DNA of 64,000 nucleotides from CAWFGW01 sp963815495 (GCA_963815495.1 CAWFGW010000010.1:178191-242190), one strand, 5' to 3'. Numbered from the stretch's first letter, positions 47,358 through 55,371 are shown. The notes: generated by a model not told the origin, from the sequence alone. Numbers and translations: made by a program.

Positions 47358-47558
47358 ATGAGCAGAAGATATACTAAAGCCGATTTAGAAGAAATCGTTT
47401 CCGTTCAATTAGAAAACCTCAATGCCATGCACGACCTCCTGAGCATCATGAAGCATCAAAATGAACTATTGGATAGTGCCAATAAGAAATTGAAAGATGA
47501 AATCACAGATTTTAAACAGAAGTTATATCCCACTCGAAAACGAAATTCAAATTCTTAA
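47358..47558 (+). CDS. Small coiled-coil protein, function unknown
   Basis: 66 residues from MSRRYTKADLEEIVS, chosen over an earlier Met whose leader looks non-coding. Nearly all of it is one amphipathic helix (SVQLENLNAMHDLLSIMKHQ), ending in a basic tail (YPTRKRNSNS). Divergent to the XRE gene. It could be a small partner protein; no family is known to me. Confidence 0.55.
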   Translation: MSRRYTKADLEEIVSVQLENLNAMHDLLSIMKHQNELLDSANKKLKDEITDFKQKLYPTRKRNSNS

Positions 47559-47584
47559 ATCTGCGGGTGGGAAGGTAAGCCTAT

Positions 47585-47654
47585 ATGGCGCTCGTTGCAT
47601 AGCTGAATGAGTGACAAGCTAAACCTACGAACGGGTTTTGCTATCGCAACGCGC
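47585..47654 (+). repeat. Cassette-like repeat, copy B
   Basis: 70 nt, 65 of 70 identical to copy C at 48106-48175. The ends GCGCTCGTTGCATAGC (47588-47603) and GCTATCGCAACGCGC (47640-47654) are imperfect inverted repeats, so the element can fold into one long hairpin. Confidence 0.9.
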
Positions 47655-47664
47655 GATTGGGGGT

Positions 47665-48009
47665 TTAATATTTATCAATAGGAATTGAACCACTATCAGT
47701 AAATGTTATTTCACATTTTGAAATTCTATTTAGATGTAAACATATTCTTCTAATAGCTTCTTTAAATATAATAGAATCATCACTGTAAGCTTCTTGATAA
47801 ATCATTAACTCCCTACTAAGAACAGAGCCTTTTCGAGCTGATTTGTGCTCTTTGTGTTTAACGGAAAAAAACCAAGCATCACACTGCTTTTTAAGGATTT
47901 TGGATATTTCTAAGCAAGAATCATGGTTTTCACTTTTTATGGTGATCGTTAATCTCTGTCGAAATTTTTTATTATGAATCGGTAGATTTTCAGTTAACAT
48001 TCTGTCCAA
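47665..48009 (-). CDS. Protein of unknown function between two cassette-like repeats
   Basis: 114 residues; Met4 (MLTENLPIHNKKF) may be the real start. It is basic, with a beta-strand-like stretch RQRLTITIKSENHDSCLEIS (about 18-37) and a C-terminal ISKCEITFTDSGS. No signal peptide, membrane helix or known motif. It fills the space between repeat copies B and C, reads towards copy B and is in the same direction as the reverse transcriptase. Confidence 0.6.
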   Translation of the reverse strand: MDRMLTENLPIHNKKFRQRLTITIKSENHDSCLEISKILKKQCDAWFFSVKHKEHKSARKGSVLSRELMIYQEAYSDDSIIFKEAIRRICLHLNRISKCEITFTDSGSIPIDKY

Positions 48010-48105
48010 ATTTAAGGTGTTTTGAAAAATTAAAAATAACCAATTGTACCGTAACTGAAAGATTCGTTATAAAAACAATCTAGGATTTTATTCGGGAATC
48101 TCTGC

Positions 48106-48175
48106 ATGGCGCTCGTTGCGTAGCTAAACGAGTGACAAGCTAAACATACGAACGCGTTTTGCTATCGCAACGCGC
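48106..48175 (+). repeat. Cassette-like repeat, copy C
   Basis: 70 nt with inverted-repeat arms GCGCTCGTTGCGTAGC (48109-48124) and GCTATCGCAACGCGC (48161-48175). It lies 27 bp downstream of the reverse transcriptase stop, inside the 193-bp gap 48010-48202. Confidence 0.9.
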
Positions 48176-48202
48176 TCCATTGAGAGGTGTTATTATCGGT
48201 TA

Positions 48203-49654
48203 TTATAATAAGTATCTTTTCTCCTGTTTCACTATTTCGTTTACTAATATGTCCCAAGATTTTGAAAGTTGAAGTATTATTGATGGTTCACTCATAATGG
48301 AAGAAGCCTCTTTTGCATATATATAAAAATTACGCTTTCTGCCCTTAGTACCTAAGTGACTGTATTTTGAAAAAAGTTTGCCACGATAAACTCTATTGTG
48401 AGTCGTTACTCTTCTTTTTTTACTAGCTACTGATTTGTTATGGCATGCCATTCTAGCAGATGCTCTGATACTCCTTTTCATCTGTCTATAATATTTAGCT
48501 ACGCTTTGATTTCTTATCAATATTTTTTTCCCATCAAATTCGAACCCTAAATATTGAAGTGGAGAATTGGCTTCTAATTGTCCATTTGTAGTATTAAATA
48601 TTGATACATCAACTTTGTCTGGGTTGATTTTTAATTTGAAGTCATTAACTAATGAATCAGTTACCATTTTTTTAACTTCTTCTTCCTCTTCTTTTTGACA
48701 AACAACTATTATATCATCTGAGTATCGTCTATAGAATCCTTTTCGGTTTTGCTGTATTTCTTTGAGCATGAGTTCATCGAACTTAAGCATGTATAAATTT
48801 GATATAAAAGCACTAATAGGTGTTCCTTGAGGGATTCCACAAAACTTCCCATTTTTAAGTTTGTCTTTGAATGGGTGGTGTCGTATTAGTTTCTTTTCAA
48901 CGATTCGTTTTCTGAAATCTTCTGGTGTGTCACAAAAACTAGTTAACTGAGAGTCTTTTAGTCTGTGTATGTTTTTAATCCCAAATTCATTTAACACATG
49001 TTGAAATTCTACAAATGAAAATTTCGTCAGTGATTTGTAAACATTGTAGTGGTCTTCTGGGAGATTAAACTGGTCTAATAAATTACACCAAGCTTTTTTT
49101 AATAGACTATGATTAAGAGAGTCGAAGAATTTTGAAATATCAAAGCTTAATGCAACACATTCATTTTGTGTCTTTATATATTGGAATACATCATTTGCAA
49201 AATGAATATTACATTTGTTCCTATCACTATCTGGTTCTACAGGTATTTTACGGTATGAGGAAACACAGTCAGATAACCCTTTAACGGAAGTTAAATAACG
49301 CTCATATTTAGGTGCTAAAAGTTCTTCAGTGTAATAAGAATATATGACAGCATCTTTGTGTGTGGAATAGAATATTTGACGTGCCTTTGCATTACTTTTT
49401 TTGAATCCGTCTTTCTCTATATAACTGTGTTTTCTTCCTAAGTATATACCTTCGGAGTTGTAACTTTTTTTGAATCTTCTTTGTACAATTTCTTTATGGA
49501 TGAGGGGGTAAAAGCTGTGAGATTTAATAGCTTTTGGGTTAGTTACATAGCTGATTAAATGTTTTTGTTCACTACTAAAGGCTTTTGTTTGCTTTTTTGT
49601 GAAGTGAATATATCCTCTTGGTCGTAACCAGTTTTTTTTGATAATAACAGTCAT
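48203..49654 (-). CDS. Stand-alone reverse transcriptase, defence-associated (DRT/UG) type
   Basis: 483 residues from the ATG at 49654 (MTVIIKKNWLRPRGYIHF); a longer TTG-started frame (to 49723) would intrude into the structured RNA and is less likely. RT motifs in order: SFDISKFFDSLNH (motif A with catalytic Asp, about 170-182), a basic insert, GIPQGTPISAFISNLYM (about 273-289), YRRYSDDIIVVC (catalytic YSDD, about 308-319), LKINPDKVDVSIF and LQYLGFEFDGKK (motif 7). A basic C-terminal domain of about 100 residues (RVYRGKLFSKYSHLG) follows. Retron signatures NAxxH and VTG are absent, as are intron-maturase and DGR partners. The single-gene layout with an upstream RNA fits DRT families, DRT2-like being my best but unconfirmed guess. 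Confidence 0.88.
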   Translation of the reverse strand: MTVIIKKNWLRPRGYIHFTKKQTKAFSSEQKHLISYVTNPKAIKSHSFYPLIHKEIVQRRFKKSYNSEGIYLGRKHSYIEKDGFKKSNAKARQIFYSTHKDAVIYSYYTEELLAPKYERYLTSVKGLSDCVSSYRKIPVEPDSDRNKCNIHFANDVFQYIKTQNECVALSFDISKFFDSLNHSLLKKAWCNLLDQFNLPEDHYNVYKSLTKFSFVEFQHVLNEFGIKNIHRLKDSQLTSFCDTPEDFRKRIVEKKLIRHHPFKDKLKNGKFCGIPQGTPISAFISNLYMLKFDELMLKEIQQNRKGFYRRYSDDIIVVCQKEEEEEVKKMVTDSLVNDFKLKINPDKVDVSIFNTTNGQLEANSPLQYLGFEFDGKKILIRNQSVAKYYRQMKRSIRASARMACHNKSVASKKRRVTTHNRVYRGKLFSKYSHLGTKGRKRNFYIYAKEASSIMSEPSIILQLSKSWDILVNEIVKQEKRYLL

Positions 49655-49661
49655 AATAAAA

Positions 49662-50004
49662 AGCAGAACGGCTTCGAGGCTTTCCTTTAAAGATAACTCT
49701 TTACAAGACGCTTTAACGTACAAATTCCGTGGTTGTTTGCAGTCGCTTACGCAACCACCTCTTAGCCAATATTATTAGTATATTACCTTATACAGCATCT
49801 AATGAAAGAGCAACCGTGTTTAACAATAATAACTAACGTGACCGAAACCTTATTAGACCAGTTACAATCGCTATCAGTTGATAACTTTGTAATCGAAATG
49901 TCTTGTAGATTTCTAATACACTACCTGATAATCCATATATCGCTATCAGTATTATCTATTCCACGAGCAATCGTCAAAGTGTAAGGAACTTAAGCCGTTC
50001 TGCT
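49662..50004 (-). ncRNA. Structured non-coding RNA upstream of the reverse transcriptase (candidate RT template)
   Basis: On the minus strand the ends AGCAGAACGGCTT (at 50004-49992) and AAGCCGTTCTGCT (at 49674-49662) pair perfectly over 13 bp. The stem continues after an internal loop with TTCCTT/AAGGAA (6 bp). Inside are GTGGTTG/CAACCAC (plus coordinates 49729-49735 and 49752-49758), TAAAGA-GTTA-TCTTTA, GTTATC-AACT-GATAGC and CTGATA/TATCAG hairpins. The 3' arm is followed by TTTTTATT, then the RT start codon 7 nt on. No protein-coding gene is convincing here. End pairing resembles retron a1/a2 and DRT RNAs; the exact RNA ends are not known. Confidence 0.72.
49867..49950. repeat. 12-nt direct repeat bounding a 72-nt stop-free unit in the ncRNA
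   Basis: ATCGCTATCAGT occurs at 49867-49878 and 49939-49950 (plus strand), exactly 72 nt apart. Joined head to tail, the 72-nt unit is open in one frame on each strand: plus strand S-L-S-V-D-N-F-V... and minus strand L-I-A-I-Y-G-L-S..., 24 codons each. Confidence 0.6.
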
Positions 50005-50119
50005 ATACCTTTTTTAGCAATATTTAAGCCATCTATTAATTACTGACAGGTTGTCTGTAATTGTGTTGTATTACTCGTTGTTATGTTGGATTGTACGACT
50101 TGAAAAACAAAAGGTATAG
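50003..50119. repeat. 11-bp inverted repeat next to the ncRNA 5' end
   Basis: CTATACCTTTT (50003-50013) and AAAAGGTATAG (50109-50119) are perfect inverted repeats 95 nt apart. The inner arm touches the 5' arm of the ncRNA terminal stem, so the RNA may extend to about 50119, or the repeat may be part of the promoter region. The rest of the gap to ftsZ (50120-50301) holds only the ftsZ terminator. Confidence 0.5.
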
Positions 50120-50242
50120 TGCACAACAACTGGATAAACCACATATGTATCATATCCAGCTTATATATATTAAATCTAATTAAATATTTATCAAAAAACC
50201 GTCATTGTTATCGAACCAACAACGTAACCTTATCGTAAAAAC

Positions 50243-50273
50243 AAAACCCCAAAAGCGTTAGCTCATGGGGTTT
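50243..50273 (-). terminator. Rho-independent terminator of the dcw cluster after ftsZ
   Basis: AAACCCC/GGGGTTT stem (50267-50273 with 50244-50250) followed on the minus strand by TTTTGTTTTT. It lies 29 bp past the ftsZ stop and separates the division operon from the reverse transcriptase locus. Confidence 0.75.
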
Positions 50274-50301
50274 ATCATTACTGATTTTTAGAAGGAACTA
50301 A

Positions 50302-51870
50302 TCAATCCACGTTATCATGCAAAAACTTGTTGTTTCCCATGATGTCGTTGTCATCGTTTAAGTTGTAGCGTGAGATGTTCTCTTCCGAAGAATGAGGTGC
50401 ATCTTTTAAGCTGATGTTTCTTCTTAGGTAAGCAGGCACTTCCAACTTCTCTTTGAATGTTTTTAAGTCCGCTGATTGATCTGAAGAAAGCTCTTTTAAT
50501 CGCTTAATACGCTCTTCGGATTGTTTGATGAGCATTTGGCGTTTGTACTCGGCTTCTTCTCGCTCAAGTTCTTTTTGCGACTTCGGAGCTTCTTCCTGTA
50601 CCTCTTTGCTTTCGTATTGATCACTCAATTGAAACAGTGGTGCATCACCATAGTTGTTCTTCTGAGTTGGTCGCTCTTCTTCTTGTGGTTTTTCCGGTTG
50701 ATTAAAATCAAAGGTATACACCACTTTATCTGCATTGCCTTCCGGCTTTGGCGTCTCTTTTTGCGGAGCTGCGGATGCTTGAGGTTGTTGTGGCGCAAAC
50801 GTGAAGCGGGTTGGTTCCGGTTGTTTCGCTTCCGGCTGTGCCTGAGGTATTTCTTTTGCTGAATCTAAATCGTAAACGGTTCTACGTTTTACTTCTGAAC
50901 CAATTTCTTTGGTTGAAAACCCTGTTGCAATCACGGTTACTCGTAACGACTCACCCAACGTTACATCTAACCCTTGTCCAAAGATTACGTCTGCATCAAG
51001 ACCTGCCTTCATCTCGATGAAATCGGTAATTTCTGTCAATTCGTCCATGGTCAATTCTGCCTCTTCACCATATGCGATTGATAGTAATATTTTTTGTGCG
51101 CCTTTAATATCGGTGTTATCCAACAAAGGCGATGATAATGCAGCATCTACTGCGCGTTCTGCACGGTTATCTCCCGCTGCTTGTCCTGATCCCATTACTG
51201 CAGGTCCGGAATCTTTCATCACCGTTTTCACATCCTGAAAATCGACATTGACTTCACTGGTTACGGTAATGATTTCCGCAATACTCTTAGCGGCCGTAGA
51301 CAAAATATCATCTGCATGGGCAAACGCCTGGCGAATAGACAGGTTGCCGTGAATTTCTCTTAGTTTATCATTTGAAATCACTAAGACCGTATCACAGTTG
51401 GCTCGCATTTGAGCAATACCATGCTCCGCAGCCCCTGTTTTTCTTTTTCCCTCAAACGAGAAGGGAGAAGTAACTATACCTACGGTCAGAATGTTCAATT
51501 CTTTTGCAATACCTGCAATCACAGGTGCTGCACCGGTACCGGTTCCCCCACCCATTCCAGCAGTGATGAAGACCATTTTGGTGTTGTTGCTCAACATTTC
51601 CCGTATGTCTTCTTTGCTTTCCATGGCGGCTTTTTCACCAACCTGAGGGTTAGCTCCCGCACCTAGTCCTTCGGTTAGGTTTACGCCTAACTGCAGTTTA
51701 TTAGGAATGGAATTGCTTTTTAACGCTTGTGCATCGGTGTTAGCGATGATGAACTCAACGTCTTTTATTCCTTGGTTGTACATGTGGCCGACAGCATTGC
51801 TACCGCCTCCTCCTACACCAATTACCTTGATGATGGATTTGTGATGGTCTGGTAAATCAAATTGAAACAT
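50302..51870 (-). CDS. ftsZ: Cell division protein FtsZ
   Basis: 522 residues. Tubulin-like GTPase that forms the Z-ring. The GTP-binding loop is visible as GMGGGTGTGAAP (about 104-115), the N-terminal IKVIGVGGGGSNAV (about 13-26) and the catalytic T7 region ADVIFGQGLD near 293-302. The conserved globular part ends near residue 330. An unusually long disordered linker rich in Gln, Pro and Glu (about 335-480) follows, as in other Bacteroidota, then a C-terminal tail with LEVPAYLRRN and ISRYNLNDDNDIM. Last gene of the dcw cluster, 39 nt after ftsA. Confidence 0.98.
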   Translation of the reverse strand: MFQFDLPDHHKSIIKVIGVGGGGSNAVGHMYNQGIKDVEFIIANTDAQALKSNSIPNKLQLGVNLTEGLGAGANPQVGEKAAMESKEDIREMLSNNTKMVFITAGMGGGTGTGAAPVIAGIAKELNILTVGIVTSPFSFEGKRKTGAAEHGIAQMRANCDTVLVISNDKLREIHGNLSIRQAFAHADDILSTAAKSIAEIITVTSEVNVDFQDVKTVMKDSGPAVMGSGQAAGDNRAERAVDAALSSPLLDNTDIKGAQKILLSIAYGEEAELTMDELTEITDFIEMKAGLDADVIFGQGLDVTLGESLRVTVIATGFSTKEIGSEVKRRTVYDLDSAKEIPQAQPEAKQPEPTRFTFAPQQPQASAAPQKETPKPEGNADKVVYTFDFNQPEKPQEEERPTQKNNYGDAPLFQLSDQYESKEVQEEAPKSQKELEREEAEYKRQMLIKQSEERIKRLKELSSDQSADLKTFKEKLEVPAYLRRNISLKDAPHSSEENISRYNLNDDNDIMGNNKFLHDNVD

Positions 51871-51909
51871 AATGGGCAGATTTATATTGGGTGATTGATT
51901 TATTTTAAT

Positions 51910-53238
51910 TTAATATTCATCGTTCTCGCTTAAGTCATCGTCCAACAACAAACCTTTGACTTTCATCATCATGTTTTTGAACGATTCGCGACCGACATCT
52001 TTTCTTACTACTTTATTTCCTGCTTGTGGTTTTTCAAATTCAGCATAAAGGTTATCTCTATCGTCTAAGGCTCTGAAGCCAGCCAACACTAACCCCACAC
52101 CGGTGGAGTACATAGGGCTTTTTACTTCTTCCACTTTACACTTCCCTAAGTGTTCGTTTGGAATGCCTACGTGAGCATCTATGCCTGTTTTATATTCAAA
52201 CAGTTGTTTTACATGTTGCAGTTGAGAACCACCTCCTGTGATAATCATGCCTGCAGCAAGTCTTCTATCATATCCTGAACGCACAATTTCATCGTACACC
52301 AACTCAATGATGTCTTCCATGCGCGCCTGAATGATGGAAGCTAAATTCTTGACCGAAATTTCTCTTGGTGGTCTGTTTCTCAAACCAGGTATCGAGATAA
52401 TTTCGTTGTCCTTGGCTTCATCAGCAATGGCTTTTCCAAAACGTACTTTTAACGCTTCGGCCTGCGATTGCATGACCGCCAACCCTTCTTTGATATCTGA
52501 GGTAATGATGTTACCTCCAAATGGGATCACGGCTGTGTGTCTGATAATGCCATCGTAAAAGATCGCCACATCAGTAGTACCGCCACCAATGTCTACTAAG
52601 ACTACACCAGCTTCTTTATCTTCTTCACTTAGCACGGATAAACTAGACGCTATTGGTTCTAGAATCAGATTATCAATGTGTAAACCGTCTCGAACAGATA
52701 CTCCCGAACGTTTCACACATTTGTTGATATTCGCTATGGCTGAGGTGTTTGCAGTGATGACGTGAAAGTCAGCTTCTAACCTTCTTCCCACCATACCAAC
52801 CGGATCTTTGATCCCTGGTTCGTAGTCCACGGTATAATCCAACGGCATCACGTGAATAATGTCATTACCCGGAGGTGTGACAATTTTATACATGTCGTTG
52901 ACCAATCGGTTCACATCTTCCACAGAAATTTCCCCATCGTTGGCATCTTTCATCATGCTACCATGATGGGTGCTGCTCTTGATGTGGTGGCCAGCGATAC
53001 CGACATTTACCTGTCCAATATCGATGCCCGCCTGATTTTCTGCTTCTGCTAGCGCGTGGTTGATTGCTGTTACTGTTTTGTCAATATTCATGACCATGCC
53101 GCGAACGACACCGTCTGAAACGGCTTTACCGATACCTAAAATCTCTAATTTGTTGTATTCGTTTTTCTTTCCAACAATTACACAAATCTTGGTTGTACCG
53201 ATATCAAGTCCTACTATAATTTTTTCCTGTTGCATCAC
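51910..53238 (-). CDS. ftsA: Cell division protein FtsA
   Basis: 442 residues. Actin-like ATPase that tethers FtsZ to the membrane. Phosphate-1 motif VGLDIGTTKICVIVG (about 9-23), the 1C-type insertion, VVLVDIGGGTTDVAIF (about 208-223) and the adenosine motif IITGGGSQL are present. The C-terminus (about 425-442) contains FKNMMMKVKGLL, an amphipathic helix fit for membrane binding. It overlaps ftsQ by 4 nt. Confidence 0.98.
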   Translation of the reverse strand: MMQQEKIIVGLDIGTTKICVIVGKKNEYNKLEILGIGKAVSDGVVRGMVMNIDKTVTAINHALAEAENQAGIDIGQVNVGIAGHHIKSSTHHGSMMKDANDGEISVEDVNRLVNDMYKIVTPPGNDIIHVMPLDYTVDYEPGIKDPVGMVGRRLEADFHVITANTSAIANINKCVKRSGVSVRDGLHIDNLILEPIASSLSVLSEEDKEAGVVLVDIGGGTTDVAIFYDGIIRHTAVIPFGGNIITSDIKEGLAVMQSQAEALKVRFGKAIADEAKDNEIISIPGLRNRPPREISVKNLASIIQARMEDIIELVYDEIVRSGYDRRLAAGMIITGGGSQLQHVKQLFEYKTGIDAHVGIPNEHLGKCKVEEVKSPMYSTGVGLVLAGFRALDDRDNLYAEFEKPQAGNKVVRKDVGRESFKNMMMKVKGLLLDDDLSENDEY

Positions 53239-53996
53239 TTACAAATAATTTGGCCCTGGTATTTAAGATTTACTGATTCATAGTCGTTCCAACCTTTAGC
53301 TGGAAGAATTTTATCATAAAACACTCGAAGCTTTTTGAACTTATCAACATGTTTTTCACATGTTCCAAACAAGATGGGCTGTTTGGTAATTTGTGGATAC
53401 ATGGTGAGTTCGCCTCTTTTATTCACTTCGATTTCAGCAATTTGTGCTTTTAAAAATTCATCTTCGCTGATAAAATCGATGACTTGAAATAAATCTTTTT
53501 CTTCTTTCGTAACTACATTTCCTTCTTTAAAAAAACCCCTTACTCCTGCACCAGAAACAAGCATTACACGCGCAGTATAGCGATTTGACAAAGGCAACAC
53601 ATTCCCTTCTTCTCCTAAATAAAAAGAAGAATCAGCTCGTAGAAATCGAGCGATTGGTCTGCGCTGGGTCACATTGATAGACAAGGTTCCTTTTAAGTTT
53701 TTTGTAATTTGAACGTCCTTAACAAATTTATCCTTTTTAAGCCGTGTTTCTAGGGTTTTCAACTCGATGTGGATAAGTTTCCCACCAATTAATGGACTTT
53801 TTCCACGGGCTGTTACAAGGTCGATAACTGCCTCTTTATCTAAGAAATAATTTCCTTCTGTGTTGTCAATATTTACCTCGATTCCTGTGCAGGTCGTTTC
53901 CGTATTTTGCCGTTCAGTAAAGGCAATGGAGAAAAAGACCAGTAGGGTAAGTACTGCCATTTTTAATTTGGACGCTATTTTTATTCGCTTAAGCAT
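53235..53996 (-). CDS. ftsQ: Cell division protein FtsQ/DivIB
   Basis: 253 residues. One N-terminal membrane helix (about 12-27, MAVLTLLVFFSIAF) followed by a POTRA-type periplasmic domain (about 35-110, with FVKDVQITKNLKGTLSINV) and a beta domain. Sequence similarity in this family is low, so the call rests on topology, POTRA pattern, length and its place between murC and ftsA. It recruits FtsB/FtsL to the divisome. Overlaps murC by 8 nt. Confidence 0.92.
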   Translation of the reverse strand: MLKRIKIASKLKMAVLTLLVFFSIAFTERQNTETTCTGIEVNIDNTEGNYFLDKEAVIDLVTARGKSPLIGGKLIHIELKTLETRLKKDKFVKDVQITKNLKGTLSINVTQRRPIARFLRADSSFYLGEEGNVLPLSNRYTARVMLVSGAGVRGFFKEGNVVTKEEKDLFQVIDFISEDEFLKAQIAEIEVNKRGELTMYPQITKQPILFGTCEKHVDKFKKLRVFYDKILPAKGWNDYESVNLKYQGQIICK

Positions 53997-55371
53997 TTAC
54001 TTTCGCTGACAACGTTTGTTTAATGGGTTCAACTAATCGGTCTACATCGCCTGCTCCTACGGTAAGCAACACGCCTTTCACATCGGGTACCGCTTTTAAT
54101 ACTTCTTGCTTCGTGACTTTTTCCTTTTTCTTGGCTGTAATTTTTTCTAACAACACCTCAGAGGTAATGCCTTCAATAGGCAATTCGCGTGCGGGGTAAA
54201 TATCCAACAACAGGACTTCATCGGCTTTACTTAAGCTTACAGCAAAGTCCTCCATAAAATCACGGGTACGGCTGAATAAGTGGGGTTGGAAAATTATCGT
54301 CACAGGTCGGTCTGGCCAAAACGCCTTCACGCCTTGCAACAAAGCACTGATTTCTACGGGGTGATGTGCATAGTCATCGACATACACCACTTCCTCAGAC
54401 TGATAAATAAATTCAAACCTGCGTTTCACGCCCCTAAATGAGGCAATGCCAGCTTTAATTTTTTCTGGTGCTATTCCAATTTCCAATGCGATGGAAATGG
54501 CTGCAACAGCATTGGAAACGTTGTGATTGCCTGGTAATTTTAATTCGAGCCCAGCAATAAGCTGTTCCTCGTTTTTATAATAATCGAACACTACACATCC
54601 ATCAGCATAGTACACGTTCCTAGCTGCACGATTAGCTGCTTCTAACCCGTACGTTTCTTTGTTTTTAGCCTTTAATTCGTGAATATGCGCACATACAAAA
54701 AGATGACCTTCTGGTTTGATTTGCCCTACAAACTCGTTGAAGGCTCCAATAACCGAGTCAGCGGTACCATAAATGTCTAAATGGTCTGCATCCACATTGG
54801 TGACCGCTGCGAGGTAGGGATGAAGCGTTAAAAACGAACGATCAAACTCATCGGCCTCTACAACTACATAGGTCGGTTCATCGGCTTTGATGTTGGAGAT
54901 GAAGTTACTGTTATAATTCTGTGCTAACCCACCTAAAAACCCGACCATCGAAACATCAGCACTATAAAGTAAGTGTGCTAATAAACTGGAGGTAGTGGTT
55001 TTACCATGCGTGCCAGCAATGGCTAAGGTTTTGTACTGTTGACTGATTAGGCCTAAGACCTGAGAGCGTTTAAGTAGGGTTGCACCACTAGTTTGAAAAT
55101 AACGAAGCTGAGGATGACTACCTGGAATAGCAGGTGTATAAATAATAAGGTTTTCATAAGCTGTTGATTTATAGTTGGTATTTATTGATTCAACTTGATC
55201 ATCAAAAGTAACTTCTGCACCTAAAGCTATTAGCTGATCGGTTACTACAGATGGACTGCGGTCGTAGCCCGCAACTTGGCAACCATTGGCTAAAAAATAT
55301 TTAGCTAATGCGCTCATACCAATCCCTCCGATTCCGATAAAATAGACGCTATGTACTTTGCTTAAATTCAC
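53989..55371 (-). CDS. murC: UDP-N-acetylmuramate--L-alanine ligase MurC
   Basis: 460 residues. Adds L-alanine to UDP-MurNAc. N-terminal Rossmann motif FIGIGGIGMSALA (about 11-23), ATP loop AGTHGKTTTSSLL (about 118-130), NVDADHLDIY (about 196-205) and YVDDYAHHPVEI (about 329-340). All key residues are intact. A 99-bp spacer with two hairpins separates it from murG. Confidence 0.97.
   Translation of the reverse strand: MNLSKVHSVYFIGIGGIGMSALAKYFLANGCQVAGYDRSPSVVTDQLIALGAEVTFDDQVESINTNYKSTAYENLIIYTPAIPGSHPQLRYFQTSGATLLKRSQVLGLISQQYKTLAIAGTHGKTTTSSLLAHLLYSADVSMVGFLGGLAQNYNSNFISNIKADEPTYVVVEADEFDRSFLTLHPYLAAVTNVDADHLDIYGTADSVIGAFNEFVGQIKPEGHLFVCAHIHELKAKNKETYGLEAANRAARNVYYADGCVVFDYYKNEEQLIAGLELKLPGNHNVSNAVAAISIALEIGIAPEKIKAGIASFRGVKRRFEFIYQSEEVVYVDDYAHHPVEISALLQGVKAFWPDRPVTIIFQPHLFSRTRDFMEDFAVSLSKADEVLLLDIYPARELPIEGITSEVLLEKITAKKKEKVTKQEVLKAVPDVKGVLLTVGAGDVDRLVEPIKQTLSAKVNA

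Noticed and set aside
47585..48175. Integron attC sites
   Set aside because: Hairpin arms and gene-by-gene spacing are similar, but the GTTRRRY core site is missing and no integrase is present in the window.
49655..49723. TTG-started N-terminal extension of the reverse transcriptase
   Set aside because: It would run through the 3' arm of the ncRNA stem; the ATG at 49654 puts the conserved WLRPRGYIHF near the N-terminus.
49802..49984. 60-codon plus-strand open frame opposite the ncRNA
   Set aside because: No start signal, domain or homology is evident and it lies antisense to a structured RNA. It is discussed only because the 72-nt unit is in this frame; not annotated as a normal gene.
48203..50004. 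Retron
   Set aside because: End-paired RNA upstream fits, but the RT lacks the NAxxH and VTG motifs of retron enzymes and there is no clear msr/msd with branching G followed by an effector gene.
53768..53776. Second perfect DnaA box (TGTGGATAA)
   Set aside because: Lies within the ftsQ coding sequence, far from dnaA, with no cluster of boxes; expected by chance.
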